This document shows, piece by piece, positions 1 to 12,222 of a stretch of 64,000 nt of DNA. A program made the translations under genes and the position numbers. The stretch comes from Brasenia schreberi. Lineage: Eukaryota; Streptophyta; Magnoliopsida; Nymphaeales; Cabombaceae. Each line of letters begins with the position of its first letter. Within the stretch, counting starts at the first letter, position 1. The notes under the pieces are model-generated. The model was not told the DNA's origin. It did not search any database and saw only the letters and a list, made by a program, of their open reading frames with translations. The stretch spans positions 2,467,001 to 2,531,000 of the forward strand of contig JAYKKT010000064.1 in the NCBI GenBank assembly GCA_036023115.1, read 5' to 3'.

Positions 1-298
1 CTACATTCATCTTTACTTATTAAAAGTATGATGATATACCACATAATAAGTCAAATATTTATCTTTCTCTGTTTCTGTAATCTTTCTTTTAGCGCATGTC
101 ACACTGAGTTGGTGAATAATACTCCAATTCTTTTCATAGGACACATAATTCATTATAATATTAACTCACAATACGATCTTCATTTCTACACTTTCTAATT
201 CTATCTGTAATTTCATATTTTTTCGCAATAATTTTTCTCCTAAAGTATGCATCTTCAATAGCTTTTCAAATTTTATGAGCATAATCTAAATGCATAAA

Positions 299-780
299 CG
301 AGTGACTAATAGAAGGAATCATAGATTTAAGGATATATCAAGATACCAATGCATTCTCTCTGCACCATATGGGTAGTGTAGGGGATGTCTCTACTAATAG
401 AAGGAATCATAGATTCAAGGATCTATAAATCGAATATTAGTAATTTAAATATTTTGAATTTTCTCTTGTTTTTCTCCAAAAATATTATCTACACTTTTCT
501 CCATGATAAAGTGGTTGTTACTTATGCTGATTTCAGTCTAGAAATAGGGATTCTCCCTCTCAAAACAAAGATCTTGATTAAAAAAATGGTTACCTCAAGA
601 TATGCACGCAACTGCCTCGGGTGCGTGTTGTCCCTCTTCTGTATCCTCTAGTGATTTCAGTCACTAAATATGTGATTCTCCCTATCGGGATCAATATCTT
701 CAAATTCGACAGAAATTAGGGTTACCTCGGGATGCATGCAAACCTATCTCAGGATGTGTGCCCTTGTTTCTTCTGCTGAA
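299..780. repeat. Local repeats left of an LTR fragment
   Basis: A motif beginning actaatagaaggaatcatag occurs at about 306 and again at about 393. Two diverged tandem units of about 125 bp follow, roughly 529-652 and 650-780; both contain gatttcagtc, gattctccct and ggttacctc. They sit on the internal side of the LTR at 815-1089, so they may be untranslated leader of a minus-strand retroelement. No supported coding sequence lies in 1-810. Confidence 0.45.
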
Positions 781-814
781 ACTTGTAAAAAAATGCCACA
801 AAGTTCTTATGCCA

Positions 815-1089
815 TGTTGAAATAAATTTGATTAACACACTGAAGAAACAAAAATAAGAGAATTACAACTTTTATCTTCGAACCACACACACAACCACAC
901 ATTGTGTCTCTCGACAGCCTTCCTGGCTGCTACTTATTTTCTCTAGACCTAAACCCTAAATTAAAACCCGATACTTATAGACCTTTTATAACTTAAAGGA
1001 CTAATATGTCCTTACTTAAGTATACTAAATAACTGGACCAGAAAATAACATAAATGGATCCAACATCCAGGATGTGATATTACTCAACA
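815..1089 (-). repeat. Copia-type LTR (solo, or 5' LTR of an element running off the left edge)
   Basis: The 275 bp segment begins TGTTGAAATAA and ends ACTCAACA, so it has the TG...CA ends of an LTR. On the minus strand it is followed at once by TGGCATAAGAACTT, which resembles a degenerate primer-binding site, suggesting the internal region extends left. A diverged direct copy lies at 60316-60575. It sits in the intron downstream of XRCC2 exon 5. Confidence 0.6.
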
Positions 1090-1236
1090 TCTTAACAGGT
1101 AAAACCATAGGAGCAGAGATAAAAAGCACATAAACACCAATACCATGAGAAAATTAATACTAATAGCTGGCAAAGGAAAAATACATAATAGGTGTGGCAA
1201 AACATATCAAATTGCAGCTGTCAAATAAATGACTAC

Positions 1237-4200
1237 CTCGTATCACGTATGAGCCCGGGACAGGATGCTTTATCAATCCAATAGAAAGCATTGATGCTGG
1301 AAACAAAATATATTCAAGCAAAGTGTATTAGCTGTTCTGGAAATGACACTATGTAACTTCAAATGATAACGTGAATGTGCTGAAATAACAACTGAACCAG
1401 CGGAGAGGCTTAAACAACAAAGAGATACAAAAATAACATGGATAAACTAGAGAATAGGTGCAATTGATACATGAAGTAATTAATTTAACACTTACACTGC
1501 AGAGTGGATGACCATAAAAAGAGTCGGTAGTTATACAATGGGAAAAGAAAATTCAGCTATTTACCTAAGTCTCGCTGAATAACAGAGTGGTACATGAAAT
1601 TATGTTTATTATGAGGATAGGTTAAAAAACACTTAAGTTACATATATCTCTAATGAAAGCGATGCTTCAATATAGTTGCAGAAGATTAATGAGTGGACAA
1701 CACCACAAAGTAACCATCACGAAGCCAGCAACAAGTGCATACGAGAAAAAACACAAACTTGAATAAATAATCTTTATTCATTAGCCATCAAAGGCTTTAA
1801 TTTACAATGGTTTACAAGAGGTATTTATTGAGAAAAATGAGTGAGAGAGAGTGAGAGAGTCAAGAGGAAAGGAAGGGGGGCTGACTCCCAACAGCTACAA
1901 TACTAACCGTTGGGGACCAGCCTGCCAGGCCGGGCCAGGGGGGCCCAGGCCCAATTTTCTAACACCCCCTCTCAAACTGTCAGCTCCATGACTTGAAGTT
2001 TGCCAATTAAAGATTGAAACCGAGGGACAGGTAAGGACTTGGTGTGAACACATCTACAAGTTGATATTCTGATTTTACAAACTGTATTGTCAAGTTGTCT
2101 TGTAGATGTTCTTTGCGAACATAGTGACAATTCATCTCTATGTGCTTTGTGGGCTCATGAAAGGTATGGTTGTTGGCTATATACATAGCACTTTTGTTGT
2201 CGCAGAACATTATTGGAGAAGCTTCCAGTTGTATACCCAAGTCTTGATGTAGTCGTCACAGCCAAGTTAGTTCTATAGTAGTGTTGGTCATTGCACGATA
2301 CTCGGCTTCAATGGACGAAAGAGACACATTTTGTTGTTTCTTACATCTCCATGAAATGAGTGAGTGACCAAGGAATATGCAATATCTAGTAGTAGAGTAT
2401 TTGTCATTCACATCACCACTCCAATCAGCATCAGTATATCCAAGCAATTAAAATAATGAAGAGGAAGATAGAAATACTCCCTTAGTTGAGGTTTGTCGAA
2501 TATAACAAACAATCCTCATAACAGCACTCATATGCACTAGGTGGGTACATGCTGAAACTGACTTACAGTATGAACAGCATGAGCAATATCATGTCGTGTT
2601 ATGGTGAGATATGTGAGTGCTCCAACCATTTGTCTATAAGGTGTGGGATCACTCAGAAGTTCACCATCAACTAGGCGCATCTTCTGGTTGATTACTTATG
2701 GTGTTTCAACAACTTTGTCATCTTTAATACCTGATCTAAGAATAACATCATTAGTAAACTTAGTTTGTGATAAAAAGAAACCTCTATCATCATGGGTTAC
2801 CTCAATGCCAAGAAAATAGGAAAGTTGACCAAGATCCTTAATTTCAAACACATTACCAAGTTCTTGCTTGATTTGTTGGATACATGTGTCATCACTACTT
2901 GTAATAATCATATCATCGACGTAGAGCAAAAGGATAACAATACTTGTAGAGGATTTTCTTATAAACAGGGTTGTGTTAGTATAACAGATAGTAAAGCCAT
3001 GCAATGTCATGAATTCAGTCATTCAATCAAACCAAGCCTTGGGAGCTTGTTTGAGACCATATAAAGCTCTTTTGAGCTTTAAAACTTGGTTTCTAGGAAG
3101 ATTGAGACCAGGAGGAGACTCCATATACACTTCTTCCTTCAACTAACCATTCAAAAAAGCATTTTTAACATTTAACTAATAGATATTCCAATGATGAATG
3201 GCACATACAGCTATAAGTGTTCTAACGGTTGTCTTTCTAGCTAAAGGAACAAAGGTCTCTTCATAATCAATTCCATATTCTTGAGAATAACCCTTGGCAA
3301 CCAATCTAGCTTTATAACGATCTAATAAGTCATCACCATTAGTCTTGATTTTATAAACCCACCTACAACTTATGGTCTTTTTGTTTGATGGTCTAGAGAC
3401 TATATCCCATGTTTGGGCTCTAAATAAAGCATCCAACTCTTCATTCATTGCATGAGTCCATTCTTGTGATAATTGAGCTTCTTGAAATATTTGTTATTAA
3501 AGCTTTATGTCTTGGTGAAAAACTATCATATGAGACAAATCTTTAAGGAGGTCTAGAATCATGATTTGACCTTCTAGGAGTAGGGCATAGATCTCCTATT
3601 GTAATGTTGATCAAAAAGAGTAATAGAATGTCTGGCAATCATAGGTTCATCAAGATCATTTTCTTCATGAATTACCTCTTCACCTAAAATATCATTCAAG
3701 AAGGAGTAGGAGGAGTCATTAATAGAGTTATCATTATCCATGCTTTTAAAAACATATTCATTTTCAAAAAATCTAACATCTCGAGATACATAAAGCTTAT
3801 CATTTTTACAATCATAACACTTATATCCCTTTTTGGTTATTCCATATCCAAGAAAGACACATTCTATGGCCCGAGATGATAATTTATCATCTTTGTCGGT
3901 ATAAACAAAGCATTTACATCCGAAAACGCGCAATCTAAAATAGTTAGAAAAAATTTTAAAAGTTTTTCTATAGGAGATATATTTTGTAAAATCGAAGAGG
4001 GCATCCGGTTAATTAAATAGACTGCAGTCATAATAGCTTCTGCCCAAAAAATTTTAGGAACACCACTTGACAAAAGCAAAGTTCTTGTGGTTTCCAAAAT
4101 ATGTCTATGCTTACGTTCGGAAACACCATTTTGTTGAGGAGTCTTAGAACAAGAAGTTTGATGTATAATCCTAAACGTATTGAGATGATTTTCAAAATCC

Positions 4201-7200
4201 TTTGACATAAACTCTCATCTTGAATCGGATCTAAAAAATTTTATTTCGGAATCAAATTGATTCTTTACAAGATTATGAAAAATAATAAAATTTTGAAAGA
4301 CATTGGATTTTGCTTTTAAAAGATATACTCATGTATACCTAGTAAAGTCATCTACAAAAATAATATAATTGGAAATGCCTCCTTTAGACAAAACATGTGC
4401 CGGACCTCATTCATCCGAATGAATTATTTTGAAGGGTCGTATTATAACATGTGTTTTGTTTAGAAATGGGAGATGTTGCATTTTACCATGAACACAATCT
4501 TTGCAAGAAATAGCCGACCCCATCTAGTATGGGAAAAGGCTTAGTTGTTGTTGTTGTTGACAATCTTTGCAAGAAAAAGATTCCTTAAATTTCATTCTAA
4601 GAGGACATTGATACAATTTTTTAGCATTAAGATGTCCAAGTCTCTTGTGCCATAAAAGGACATCATTTGTCAAAACATTATCATATCTTATACTATGCAA
4701 ATAGTCCATAATGTAAAGTTCGCCCTCTCTATGGCCACGCCCAATCACCTTCTTTGAGAGGCGGTCCTGTATAATACATCCGGTGGATGAAAAGGTTATA
4801 ACACAATTTTTATCCGAAATTTGAGATACGGAAAGCAAGTTTAAATTTAGTTTTGGAACAACACTAATTTTGGAAACTTTGAAATTCTTGTTTTACAAGT
4901 CACCAACTTTATCAACATTTAATTGTGTACCATCCACCGTATAAACACACGATAAGGGTTTTCGAACACATGATTTTAAGATATGTTCATTACAAGTCAT
5001 ATGAAATGAAGCACCCGAATTAAGAATCCAAGAGATCATACCTTGAGTTTCTTTTGTTGAAGAAGAGCAAGCCACACAACCGTTTACTCTTTTATCTCCT
5101 TGTTTAAGTGAGACCAATTTGTCTCTTAATACCATCCTATGAGCCACAACGCTTTGAACATGGGATTTTTTAAAATATTCTCATGCTTCTTTAGCGTTGG
5201 TGAAATCGGCCAAAGTGTCCCTAGTGTGCTAGTTTCCATTATTCATAAGCACCCATAAGATTGTTCTGTGACCTCCTTCATATTCCTCTTTTTGTTCAAG
5301 TGTGGCATTGATAAAGGGTTCTACCTTTGAACCACTTAGATGGCCCCATAATTTTTTGAAATACAAATAGTTTTCTATATATTGGGCCCATGTTTTATAG
5401 TTCGAAGGTGTTAGACGAAAATTGAAACCTCTTTTATCATCCATATTTCAAGGAGAAAGAAACTAAAGAGGTAAACTTACAAAATACGATCGATACGCTT
5501 CTCGAGGCGATGAACAATACTCCCACGATCAAAAAATGGCTCTGATACCATGTAATAAAAGTGATGCTTCAATATAGTTGCGGAAGATTAATGAGTGAAC
5601 AACACTACAAAGTAACAATCATTAAGCCTTAGAAAAGGCAATAGTCGAGAGCAACAAGTGCATACGAAAAGGAGAATGAACACAATACAAACTTGAATAA
5701 ATAATCTTTATTCATTAATAATCAAAGGCTTTAATTTACAATGGTTTACAAGAGGTATTTATAGAGAAAAATGAGTGAGAGAGAGTGAGAGAGTCAAGAG
5801 GAAAGGAAGGGGGGCTGGCTGCAGCCAGCCCCAACGGCTACAATACTAGTCGTTGGGGACCAGCCTGCCAGGCCGGGCCAGGGGGGCCAGGTCCAGTTTT
5901 CTAACAATATCTACATTAAATTTCACAGCAACAGTTCCAAAAGAATACTTCTAACATACTTTTGATAGTTTTAGTTGTGAAGATTTTATTGATAGAATAG
6001 AATAGCAATTACAGTAGTAAATCATCTGACATAACAAAGAGAATTGTGTAACAAAGGGCATTAATCAACTACATCAGAGTAATAGCATGATCTAAGGCAG
6101 TTACAACCTGTCAATCATGAGACACAAAACACCAACACCATGAGCTTCACTTTCTTTCTGCATTCGCCTTCGTATTGTCTACCAGTGAAATAAGGACATA
6201 AGATTTCCAGAAAAATAAAATAACTATACAAGAGAAATCTATATGGGAAAAGGACATAACACATCAAGAAATTGTAAGTTACTGGAAATTATTATCATTA
6301 CTATTATTATTATTAGTTAATTCACAAAAGACAAGGCTTCAGATTCCAAGCCTGTCAATTAACTTCCGTGTTAGTGGTTTCATGCCCATTTACATGATAA
6401 GTAACTTCTCATACTTTACTACCTTGCATGTGTTAAAATCCCCTATAGAATTTGACTTGGGACACAGACAAAATATGAAGAAACCAACAATGTGAGACAA
6501 CACAATGGCAAATCAAGCCATGGACGCAGTACAATAGGTCTGCTAAAGCTACTAACGGATTGATGAATGAATATATTTTGCAATTATCACATAATATACA
6601 ACATTGCCAATATAGCGTAGTATTTTAACTTCATTACAATCATCACATATGCTCCAACAGACATACAGTAGTTGAAAAAGGAACTATCCGGTAGAAATGT
6701 TCTGTGGAACGTATGCATGTAAATTTAAATATACCTTTCCCAAAAACTCATGTAAGTAGATGAAGTTTACACATTGAACAAGAAAAATGCTGTAAGCTAA
6801 TAGGAGAGAGAGACTATTGCCTTAAGTGAAGCCAAAAATTCGAAGCTGTTGTAACAGCGGATACATGACAAGCGCTTCAAACAAGTCGAATACAGCTCCC
6901 CAATAACATTAGATTCCTCAGCCAGCTTGTCTACTCCCAACCCACCTGTTCCTTTTCCTGACAATGATGGGATACTAATAAGATACAGAAGAATCGTAAA
7001 CCACACTGATTTTATAGTGAAATCTGATAAGCAAAACGTGAACCATACATGAAATGAACTGACTTTCCCAAATAATAGAGTGCATGAAGTACTACTACTA
7101 AATGATGCTTAGTAGGCATCGTTATCTCAAAACGAATGTTATGAACAACATGCTTCCCTTGCAATAGTTCTTCCAGTGACCTCTTTTACCAGAATTAATC

Positions 7201-10200
7201 AATGTAAAAGATTCCACAAGTGGACAAGTTTTTTTTTTAATATTTTAACATGTTGGACTAAATTATTTCTTTAAGTTCCATTTACCAAATAATGGGTATA
7301 CATATCCAGGTCATGCTCATGTTTCCACCAATGGATATTTGTACTCCACAGGACATGCCACCAAATGGGCATGTCCATATTAATAAGTTATTTAGGCTGC
7401 AGGGAAAACCTAGTCCCTAGTGATATGGTATTGTATCATATCATACAATATGATACAATATTTTCAAATATTGCTACCTAGATCGACATGATCCAGGAAA
7501 CTGTATTTTTCTCACCCGTTTATTGGTGTGTCTTGCACAGTCTGTATAAAATGAGAAAAAGTTCATAAAAAATTGCAAAAATGTTATAGTAGAATACAGT
7601 ATGATACCTTAAGTTCTATGATTTCTATTAGCTTTTCTCTTATTAAATACAACAACAACAACTAAGCCATTTCCCATACTAGATGGGGTCGGCTACATGA
7701 ATTCTTTGTTTCCACAAAGCCCTATCACGTGTCATGATAGCAATTAACTCAATCTAAACTAGATCATTCTTTATAGTTTCTTTCCAACACTTTTCTGTTC
7801 GTCCTCTTTCTCTTTTAACATTTTCACAATCTAGTTTTTCATATCTTCTCACGAGAGCGTCCTTTAGTCATCTTTCTACATGTCCAAACCATCTTAAACG
7901 ATTTTCTCTCATTTTATCTTTATTGATGTTACTCTCAATTGGTTTATAATAACCTCATTATGTATAAGGTATTTCCCTGTATGACCACTCATCCATCATC
8001 TTTATTTCTGCTACGGACATCTTTTACACATGTTGATGATTAAGTACCCAATACTCATAACTATAAAATATAACAAGTCTAATTGTTGCTGTATAATATT
8101 TACTTATTAACTTTAATGGTATCTTCTTATCACATAGAATACCAGATGTCCCTCTTCATTTTAACCAACCCATATTAATTGTATGTGTAACATATCTTAC
8201 CAATTTTTCCATCACTTTGAAAAATTAACCCTAGGTATTTACAACTTTCCTTATGCAGTGTGTGTCAATCTTAATTTTCATATCCTCTCAAGTACCCAAA
8301 CAATCAAACTTAGATTTAATATATTTTATCTTTGTTCTACTAAGTCAAAAGCCTTTACTTTCTAACGGTTCTCTCCCTAGTTTCAATTTTCTATAAACTT
8401 TTTTCCTTAGACTCATCCACTAACACAATGTCATCTGCACATAACATACACCAAGGTACTTCATTTTGAATATGTTTTGTTAAAATAACCAATATAAATA
8501 AATATGGACTTAAAGTTGATCCCTAATGTAACCCAATATTAACTTCAAAGGAGTTTGTTATTCCTTCATGAGTCCTCACACAAGTTTTTGCACCATCGTA
8601 CATGTCTCTTATAAGATTTATGTATGTCAATGGGATACCTCTATTTTCTAAAGTTATCCAAAGAATATCTATTGACACACTATTGTAAGCTTTTTTTAGA
8701 TCAATAAATATCATGTGAAGGTTTTTCTTTTTTTCTCTAAAATGTTCTATAAGACATCTTAATATGTGAATTGCTTCAATAGTATATTTATCTAGCATGA
8801 ATCCAAATCGGTTCCCTCTTATACTTATACTTGTCTTAACCTACAGTCGATCATTCTTTCCCATAATTTCATAGTATGGCTCATTAATTTGATACCTCAA
8901 TAATTCACATAATTTTGAATGTCTCCCTTGTTCTTATGTGTACTCGCTCTCCATTCCTCAAGCATCTTTTGGATTCTTCATATTTTATTAAATAGTCGTG
9001 TAAGCTAAGTGAGTCCTATCTCTCCTAGGATTTTCCATATTTATTGTTTGGTCATACTGATTTACTAACCTTCATATATTTAAGAGCCTCTTTGACTTCA
9101 TTCTTTTCAATACGCCAATAAAAATTGTGGTTCATATACTTTTCTATTTGGCTAACTCTCCTAATTTCATTAAAAAACTTATAGAAATAATTTTTCATCT
9201 ATTTTTTATATCATCATTCGCCACTAGAATCTTCTCATAATCATCTTTGATGCATCTAACAAAAGTAAGATCATTAGTTTTCTTATTTCTAGCCTTAGCT
9301 ATCCTAAAAATATCTCTTTCACCTTCTTTTGAGTTAAGTTTTTTATATAAATCTTTCCAAATGTTGGCTTTTGCTTTACTATCAACCTTTTTTGCTTCTT
9401 TCTTTCCTTTCTTATAAGTCTCTCAAGTTTCATTAGTCTTCTTGGCATAATACAACTTGTAACATATCTTCTTTGCATTGATTTTATCTTATATCACTTC
9501 ACCACCAAATTTCTTTTTGTGCCTTAGATTCCCCTAACAAATCTTTTGCGATTTTCCTAATATGTATAGCCATAATATTAAACATATTACTTATTAGAAG
9601 GTTTACCTACATAATTTCAAGCATTTCCTTGAAGAACTTTCTGTTTAAATATATCTTTTTTCTCACATTTGAGGTTTATTAACTGCTAACATGGCACATG
9701 ATAGGGGTATGTGGAAAGAAAGAATCTATGTAGTTGATCCCATCTAGTATGGGAAAAGGCTTAGTTGTTGTTGTTGTCTCACATTTGAGGTTCTACCCAA
9801 TGTTATCTATATCATACTGTATCGTGTGATACAATACGGTGGATATGTTCACCACGATACGATACACCAGGTAGTATCATAGCACAATAAGTATCGTGTG
9901 ATATGGTGCCATATCGCACGATACAGCTAGGGACCCTTTTAAAGGGTTCATGGGTGAACAGAAACCTTGCGTCTATTCACAACTCCCCAACACTTCCTCC
10001 GGTGGCTCTCCTCCTCCTTGATGTTCAAGGCTCAAAAAAATGTGTTCTACGATGTCCGTGCAAGGCTCCCAACTCGGATTGGATATGATTTTTATTGCAT
10101 TCGTGAAGTGGGAGACGAGTGTTATGTGAAGTGAAAGTTGGAACACTTCTATAAATACGCAACCACATCATAATGTTTGTAGCTTCGACCTGTTCACCAC

Positions 10201-12020
10201 AATGCTTAATCATGACATTCCAAGATATAGACTAAAAATAACAACACTGACAATAAGAAACTGAGAATCATACATGTAAACATCACAAAGAAGGTTATAG
10301 CAAAACAATTTATAATAAACTTTGTTGTGCACTATAACATGAGAAAGTCAATAATGCCCTTCAGGTTCTGGAATTACAAGAGAGAGCATGCAAGGATTTA
10401 CCACATGCCTCAACTATGTGCTGCTTCAATAATTTCGAGAAACGCTGGACATCAAAGCTGCAGTCTAGGTCAAAATATATCACAAGCCTGTCCATCCCAC
10501 CAAAGTAGACACCACCCCAGTCCTTAGGAAGTACACAGGTGATAGCAACCTGTAAGGGAACGTATGGATGCTCAAATACATGTATCATGTATGCAATTCA
10601 AGTCATATCAGATTCAAGCAAATTCAGTTAAAGCGTGAAAAGTGAGGCTGTGGGACCAACCCGCATGTTTGGTAATAACTTAAAGGGCAAAGAACTTGGA
10701 ATTGTCGAAAATTCAAGAGAATCCAACTGCCTAAAGAACTGAAATTCTCTTGTCCAGCTTCTAGAAACCAAATGTTTCGAAATGACTGGACTTGATGGCT
10801 GCATTTGCTGTTACAGGTGTGCTACTCATGTTCCCCTGACCATTTAGTCTCTGTTTGGGAATATAAATGACTGAGCCTAAGAGAAGCTTCGTTGGAGAAC
10901 TAGCAGATATGGACAGAAAGTGATGGGGAAGGCGTCCCAAAAATTTAACCAATCCTTTTCTCACATTAGGTGGGTCCCCTGGAGGGAGCAATGCAGGACT
11001 TCCTAGAGGGACACTGATTCTGGTATTTTTCTCACCGAAGCATGCTTTACTTCCAAGTTATGATGAGATCCATACCATGATGCTGGAAAGATGGCCCTGC
11101 CGGTTACCTAACACAGCAACCCTTCTCCCCTATCCAACTAGGAACCAGAAGAGTGATCCCACGCCATGGGCAGAGTCAGACAGGAAATGGCTTTGGTGAT
11201 GGAAAATGGTACACGATCCAATATTTCCAACATGCTCATCACAAAGTGGCAGCTTTTCTTAAAAGGATTGAGTGCACAATTTATGCCTTGCAACACGAGC
11301 AAATCGATGAAAGAGTGGTGTTCCAACAATTCTATCCATCACTTCTGAAATGGCTTGTTATGGTTGGGAATGTCCTTTCCTTGTTTCAGTGTTTTCCGGA
11401 TAGCCTTGATGTGTTAGACCTATGCATTCAAGTTTCCCAATGGTGTAGTACTTTTCAGTGCGTATGTGAGGAGAAAAAGTTGAGGATGTCAATGCATAAC
11501 TAAGAAACAGATCCAGTTCATGTTTCACTAGCATTGACTCCAACAACGTAGGTCTTTGACAAAAACGTGTTCATTGTCTCTTCAAACGCATTGCAGTCAC
11601 AAATCACCATCACCGATTCGAGTTCCACGAAGGATAAGTAAAATTAATGCTGAAAACGATCAAAATTCCCATAGATTTGCATTAAGAGGTTTCCATAATG
11701 GCCTGAGCAGCCACAAGCATAGCGAAGTACAAACGTTTATCTGAAAATGGGTCTGATAATCCATCAACGATGAACGAAGAGAAGAGAACCAGGCGAAAGG
11801 ACCTACAGTTTCGACGATCAAGACAAGAAGAGTGTTGATCATCACCTGAAGAAGTATTTGGGACTTAGCGGAAGGTGATGGGCCTACGATTTCCAGAACG
11901 TTGCCGGGACGGAGAGGGAGACGGTGCAGCGGGGGGACGGCGACCAAGCAAGGGCGTTCAAGGGAAACCCTACGAAGCATGTCCTTCGCGCTCTCGTCCA
12001 CCCTCATCCATTCCCTCGCC

Positions 12021-12025
<5 letters not shown>
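1237..12025 (-). CDS. XRCC2: XRCC2-like RAD51 paralogue, partial: exons 1-5, 3' end off the window
   Basis: DNA repair ATPase of the RAD51 paralogue family, acting in homologous recombination in the nucleus. Exons read on the minus strand: 12025-11846, 10549-10402, 6957-6821, 6178-6108 and 1296-1237. They join in phase without a stop into about 198 codons. Exon 1 starts [19 protein letters not shown] and contains [16 protein letters not shown] and the degenerate Walker A GPSPSAKS. Exon 2 has the [17 protein letters not shown] block. Exon 3 has [13 protein letters not shown]. Exon 4 runs into exon 5 through the Walker B segment LCLMIDS, followed by [10 protein letters not shown]. Order and spacing match plant XRCC2 as I know it. 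The C-terminal third should lie left of position 1. Four donors are GT; the exon 3 donor is GC (AAG|GCAATA), which is needed to keep phase. Intron 2 carries an RTE LINE and intron 4 a whole Copia element. No lesion is visible in the exons. The main uncertainty is that the 3' end is unseen. Confidence 0.86.
1649..1964 (-). repeat. 3' LTR of the Copia element at 1649-5906
   Basis: 316 bp, ending tttctaaca on the plus strand. Its outer dinucleotide is TC where the other LTR has TG, so that end has mutated. It is about 40 bp shorter than its partner through indels around 1720-1760 and 1880-1895. Confidence 0.9.
2007..5444 (-). pseudogene. Broken Copia gag-pol polyprotein
   Basis: Pieces in minus-strand order: gag N-terminus 5444-5229 ([19 protein letters not shown]); protease 5147-4893, with ILNSGAS where the family has DSGAS, so the catalytic Asp is lost; GAG-pre-integrase 4838-4524 ([13 protein letters not shown]); integrase core 4208-3864 ([18 protein letters not shown]); linker 3933-3574; reverse transcriptase 3448-2696 with [19 protein letters not shown] and the YVDD active site ([12 protein letters not shown]); RNase H 2447-2007 (YTDADWSGD, then [13 protein letters not shown]). 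Only about 80 bases separate the gag N-terminus from protease, so most of gag, including the zinc knuckle, is missing. The element could not move on its own. Confidence 0.93.
4511..4559 (+). mobile_element. 49 bp RTE LINE 3'-end micro-insertion inside the Copia integrase region
   Basis: The insert starts tagccgaccccatctagtat and ends in a TTG-repeat tail. It is flanked by a 17 bp duplication acaatctttgcaagaaa at 4494-4510 and 4560-4576. This is a 5'-truncated target-primed insertion of the RTE family seen many times in the window. Confidence 0.9.
5551..5906 (-). repeat. 5' LTR of the Copia element at 1649-5906
   Basis: 356 bp, bounded by tgtaataaaa and ttttctaaca, abutting the primer-binding site at 5538-5550 and the target duplication at 5907-5911. 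Confidence 0.92.
7645..9660 (-). mobile_element. RTE-type LINE, 5'-truncated, in XRCC2 intron 2
   Basis: The 3' end (CAA repeats on the plus strand, then the ctaagccatttcccatacta signature) is at about 7645-7690, and the body extends minus-ward for about 2 kb. It encodes a decayed RTE-clade reverse transcriptase but no recognisable endonuclease start, so it is 5' truncated near 9660. The same sequence recurs at 16491-20095, 25503-26084, 37033-37745 and, on the plus strand, 32295-35515. Confidence 0.85.
8523..8798 (-). pseudogene. RTE reverse transcriptase fragment
   Basis: A 91-residue stretch with [14 protein letters not shown] (the RT motif A region, xFxDLxKAYDxV), then [20 protein letters not shown] and [10 protein letters not shown], the typical RTE block just before the GSxLSPxLF motif. 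Stops and frameshifts on both sides break the frame. The same block occurs on the plus strand around 34540-34750. Confidence 0.85.
9677..9776 (+). mobile_element. 100 bp RTE LINE 3' end with 16 bp target duplication
   Basis: Target duplication tctcacatttgaggtt occurs at 9661-9676 and 9777-9792. The insert ends with the catctagtatgggaaaaggc signature and a TTG tail. It lies at the 5' boundary of the older minus-strand RTE copy, so it is a later event. Confidence 0.88.
9795..10165 (+). mobile_element. hAT transposon 5'-terminal fragment
   Basis: The segment opens with the gtatcgtgtgatac / cgatacgatacac palindromic terminus. It then shares a leader with the hAT at 16928-19945: ctacgatgtc, gtgcaaggctcc, ttttattg-attcgt-aagtgg and a tgttatgtgaag block. 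No transposase is present. It lies in XRCC2 intron 2. The right boundary is approximate. Confidence 0.65.
10550..11845. other. XRCC2-like intron 1, no separate gene seen
   Basis: Intron between exon 1 (donor at 11845-11844) and exon 2 (acceptor AG at 10551-10550). Short open frames on both strands here have no recognisable family content. No intact mobile element is visible. Confidence 0.6.

Positions 12026-12026
<1 letters not shown>

Positions 12027-12066
<40 letters not shown>
12027..12066. repeat. (CT)n tract just upstream of the XRCC2-like start codon
   Basis: About 40 bases of CT repeat abut the ATG at 12025. On the gene's own (minus) strand this is a GA tract in the 5' leader. It is probably transcribed leader or core-promoter microsatellite. 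A (TA)n tract at 12223-12243 lies further upstream, but I would not call it a TATA box. Confidence 0.6.
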
Positions 12067-12069
<3 letters not shown>

Positions 12070-12222
12070 TTCAGTGAGCGTTTGAAGTGGCAAATCAAAT
12101 CAGCATAAAAGCTGTCCGTGAGGACCGGAACGACACCAACTCTCGCGGGCAAGGTGCACCGGATTGAGTCGGCCCACATTTTTCACCGACCGGGCTTTAG
12201 CCGGTTCGCTCAAGCCCTTGTG

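Larger units (their letters stand above)
1649..5906 (-). mobile_element. Complete but inactive Ty1/Copia LTR retrotransposon in XRCC2 intron 4
   Basis: LTRs lie at 1649-1964 and 5551-5906, with a 5 bp target duplication atatc at 1644-1648 and 5907-5911. The element reads on the minus strand. The primer-binding site TGGTATCAGAGCC, complementary to initiator tRNA-Met, is the complement of 5538-5550, directly inside the right (5') LTR. A polypurine tract lies next to the left (3') LTR, as ccccctctc on the plus strand at 1965-1973. Gene order is gag, protease, integrase, reverse transcriptase, RNase H, which is Copia order. Many stops and frameshifts break the polyprotein, and a 49 bp RTE fragment is inserted at 4511-4559. 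Confidence 0.95.

Noticed and set aside
11153..11503. 116-codon plus-strand frame
   Set aside because: It lies inside intron 1 of the minus-strand XRCC2-like gene and has no family signature.
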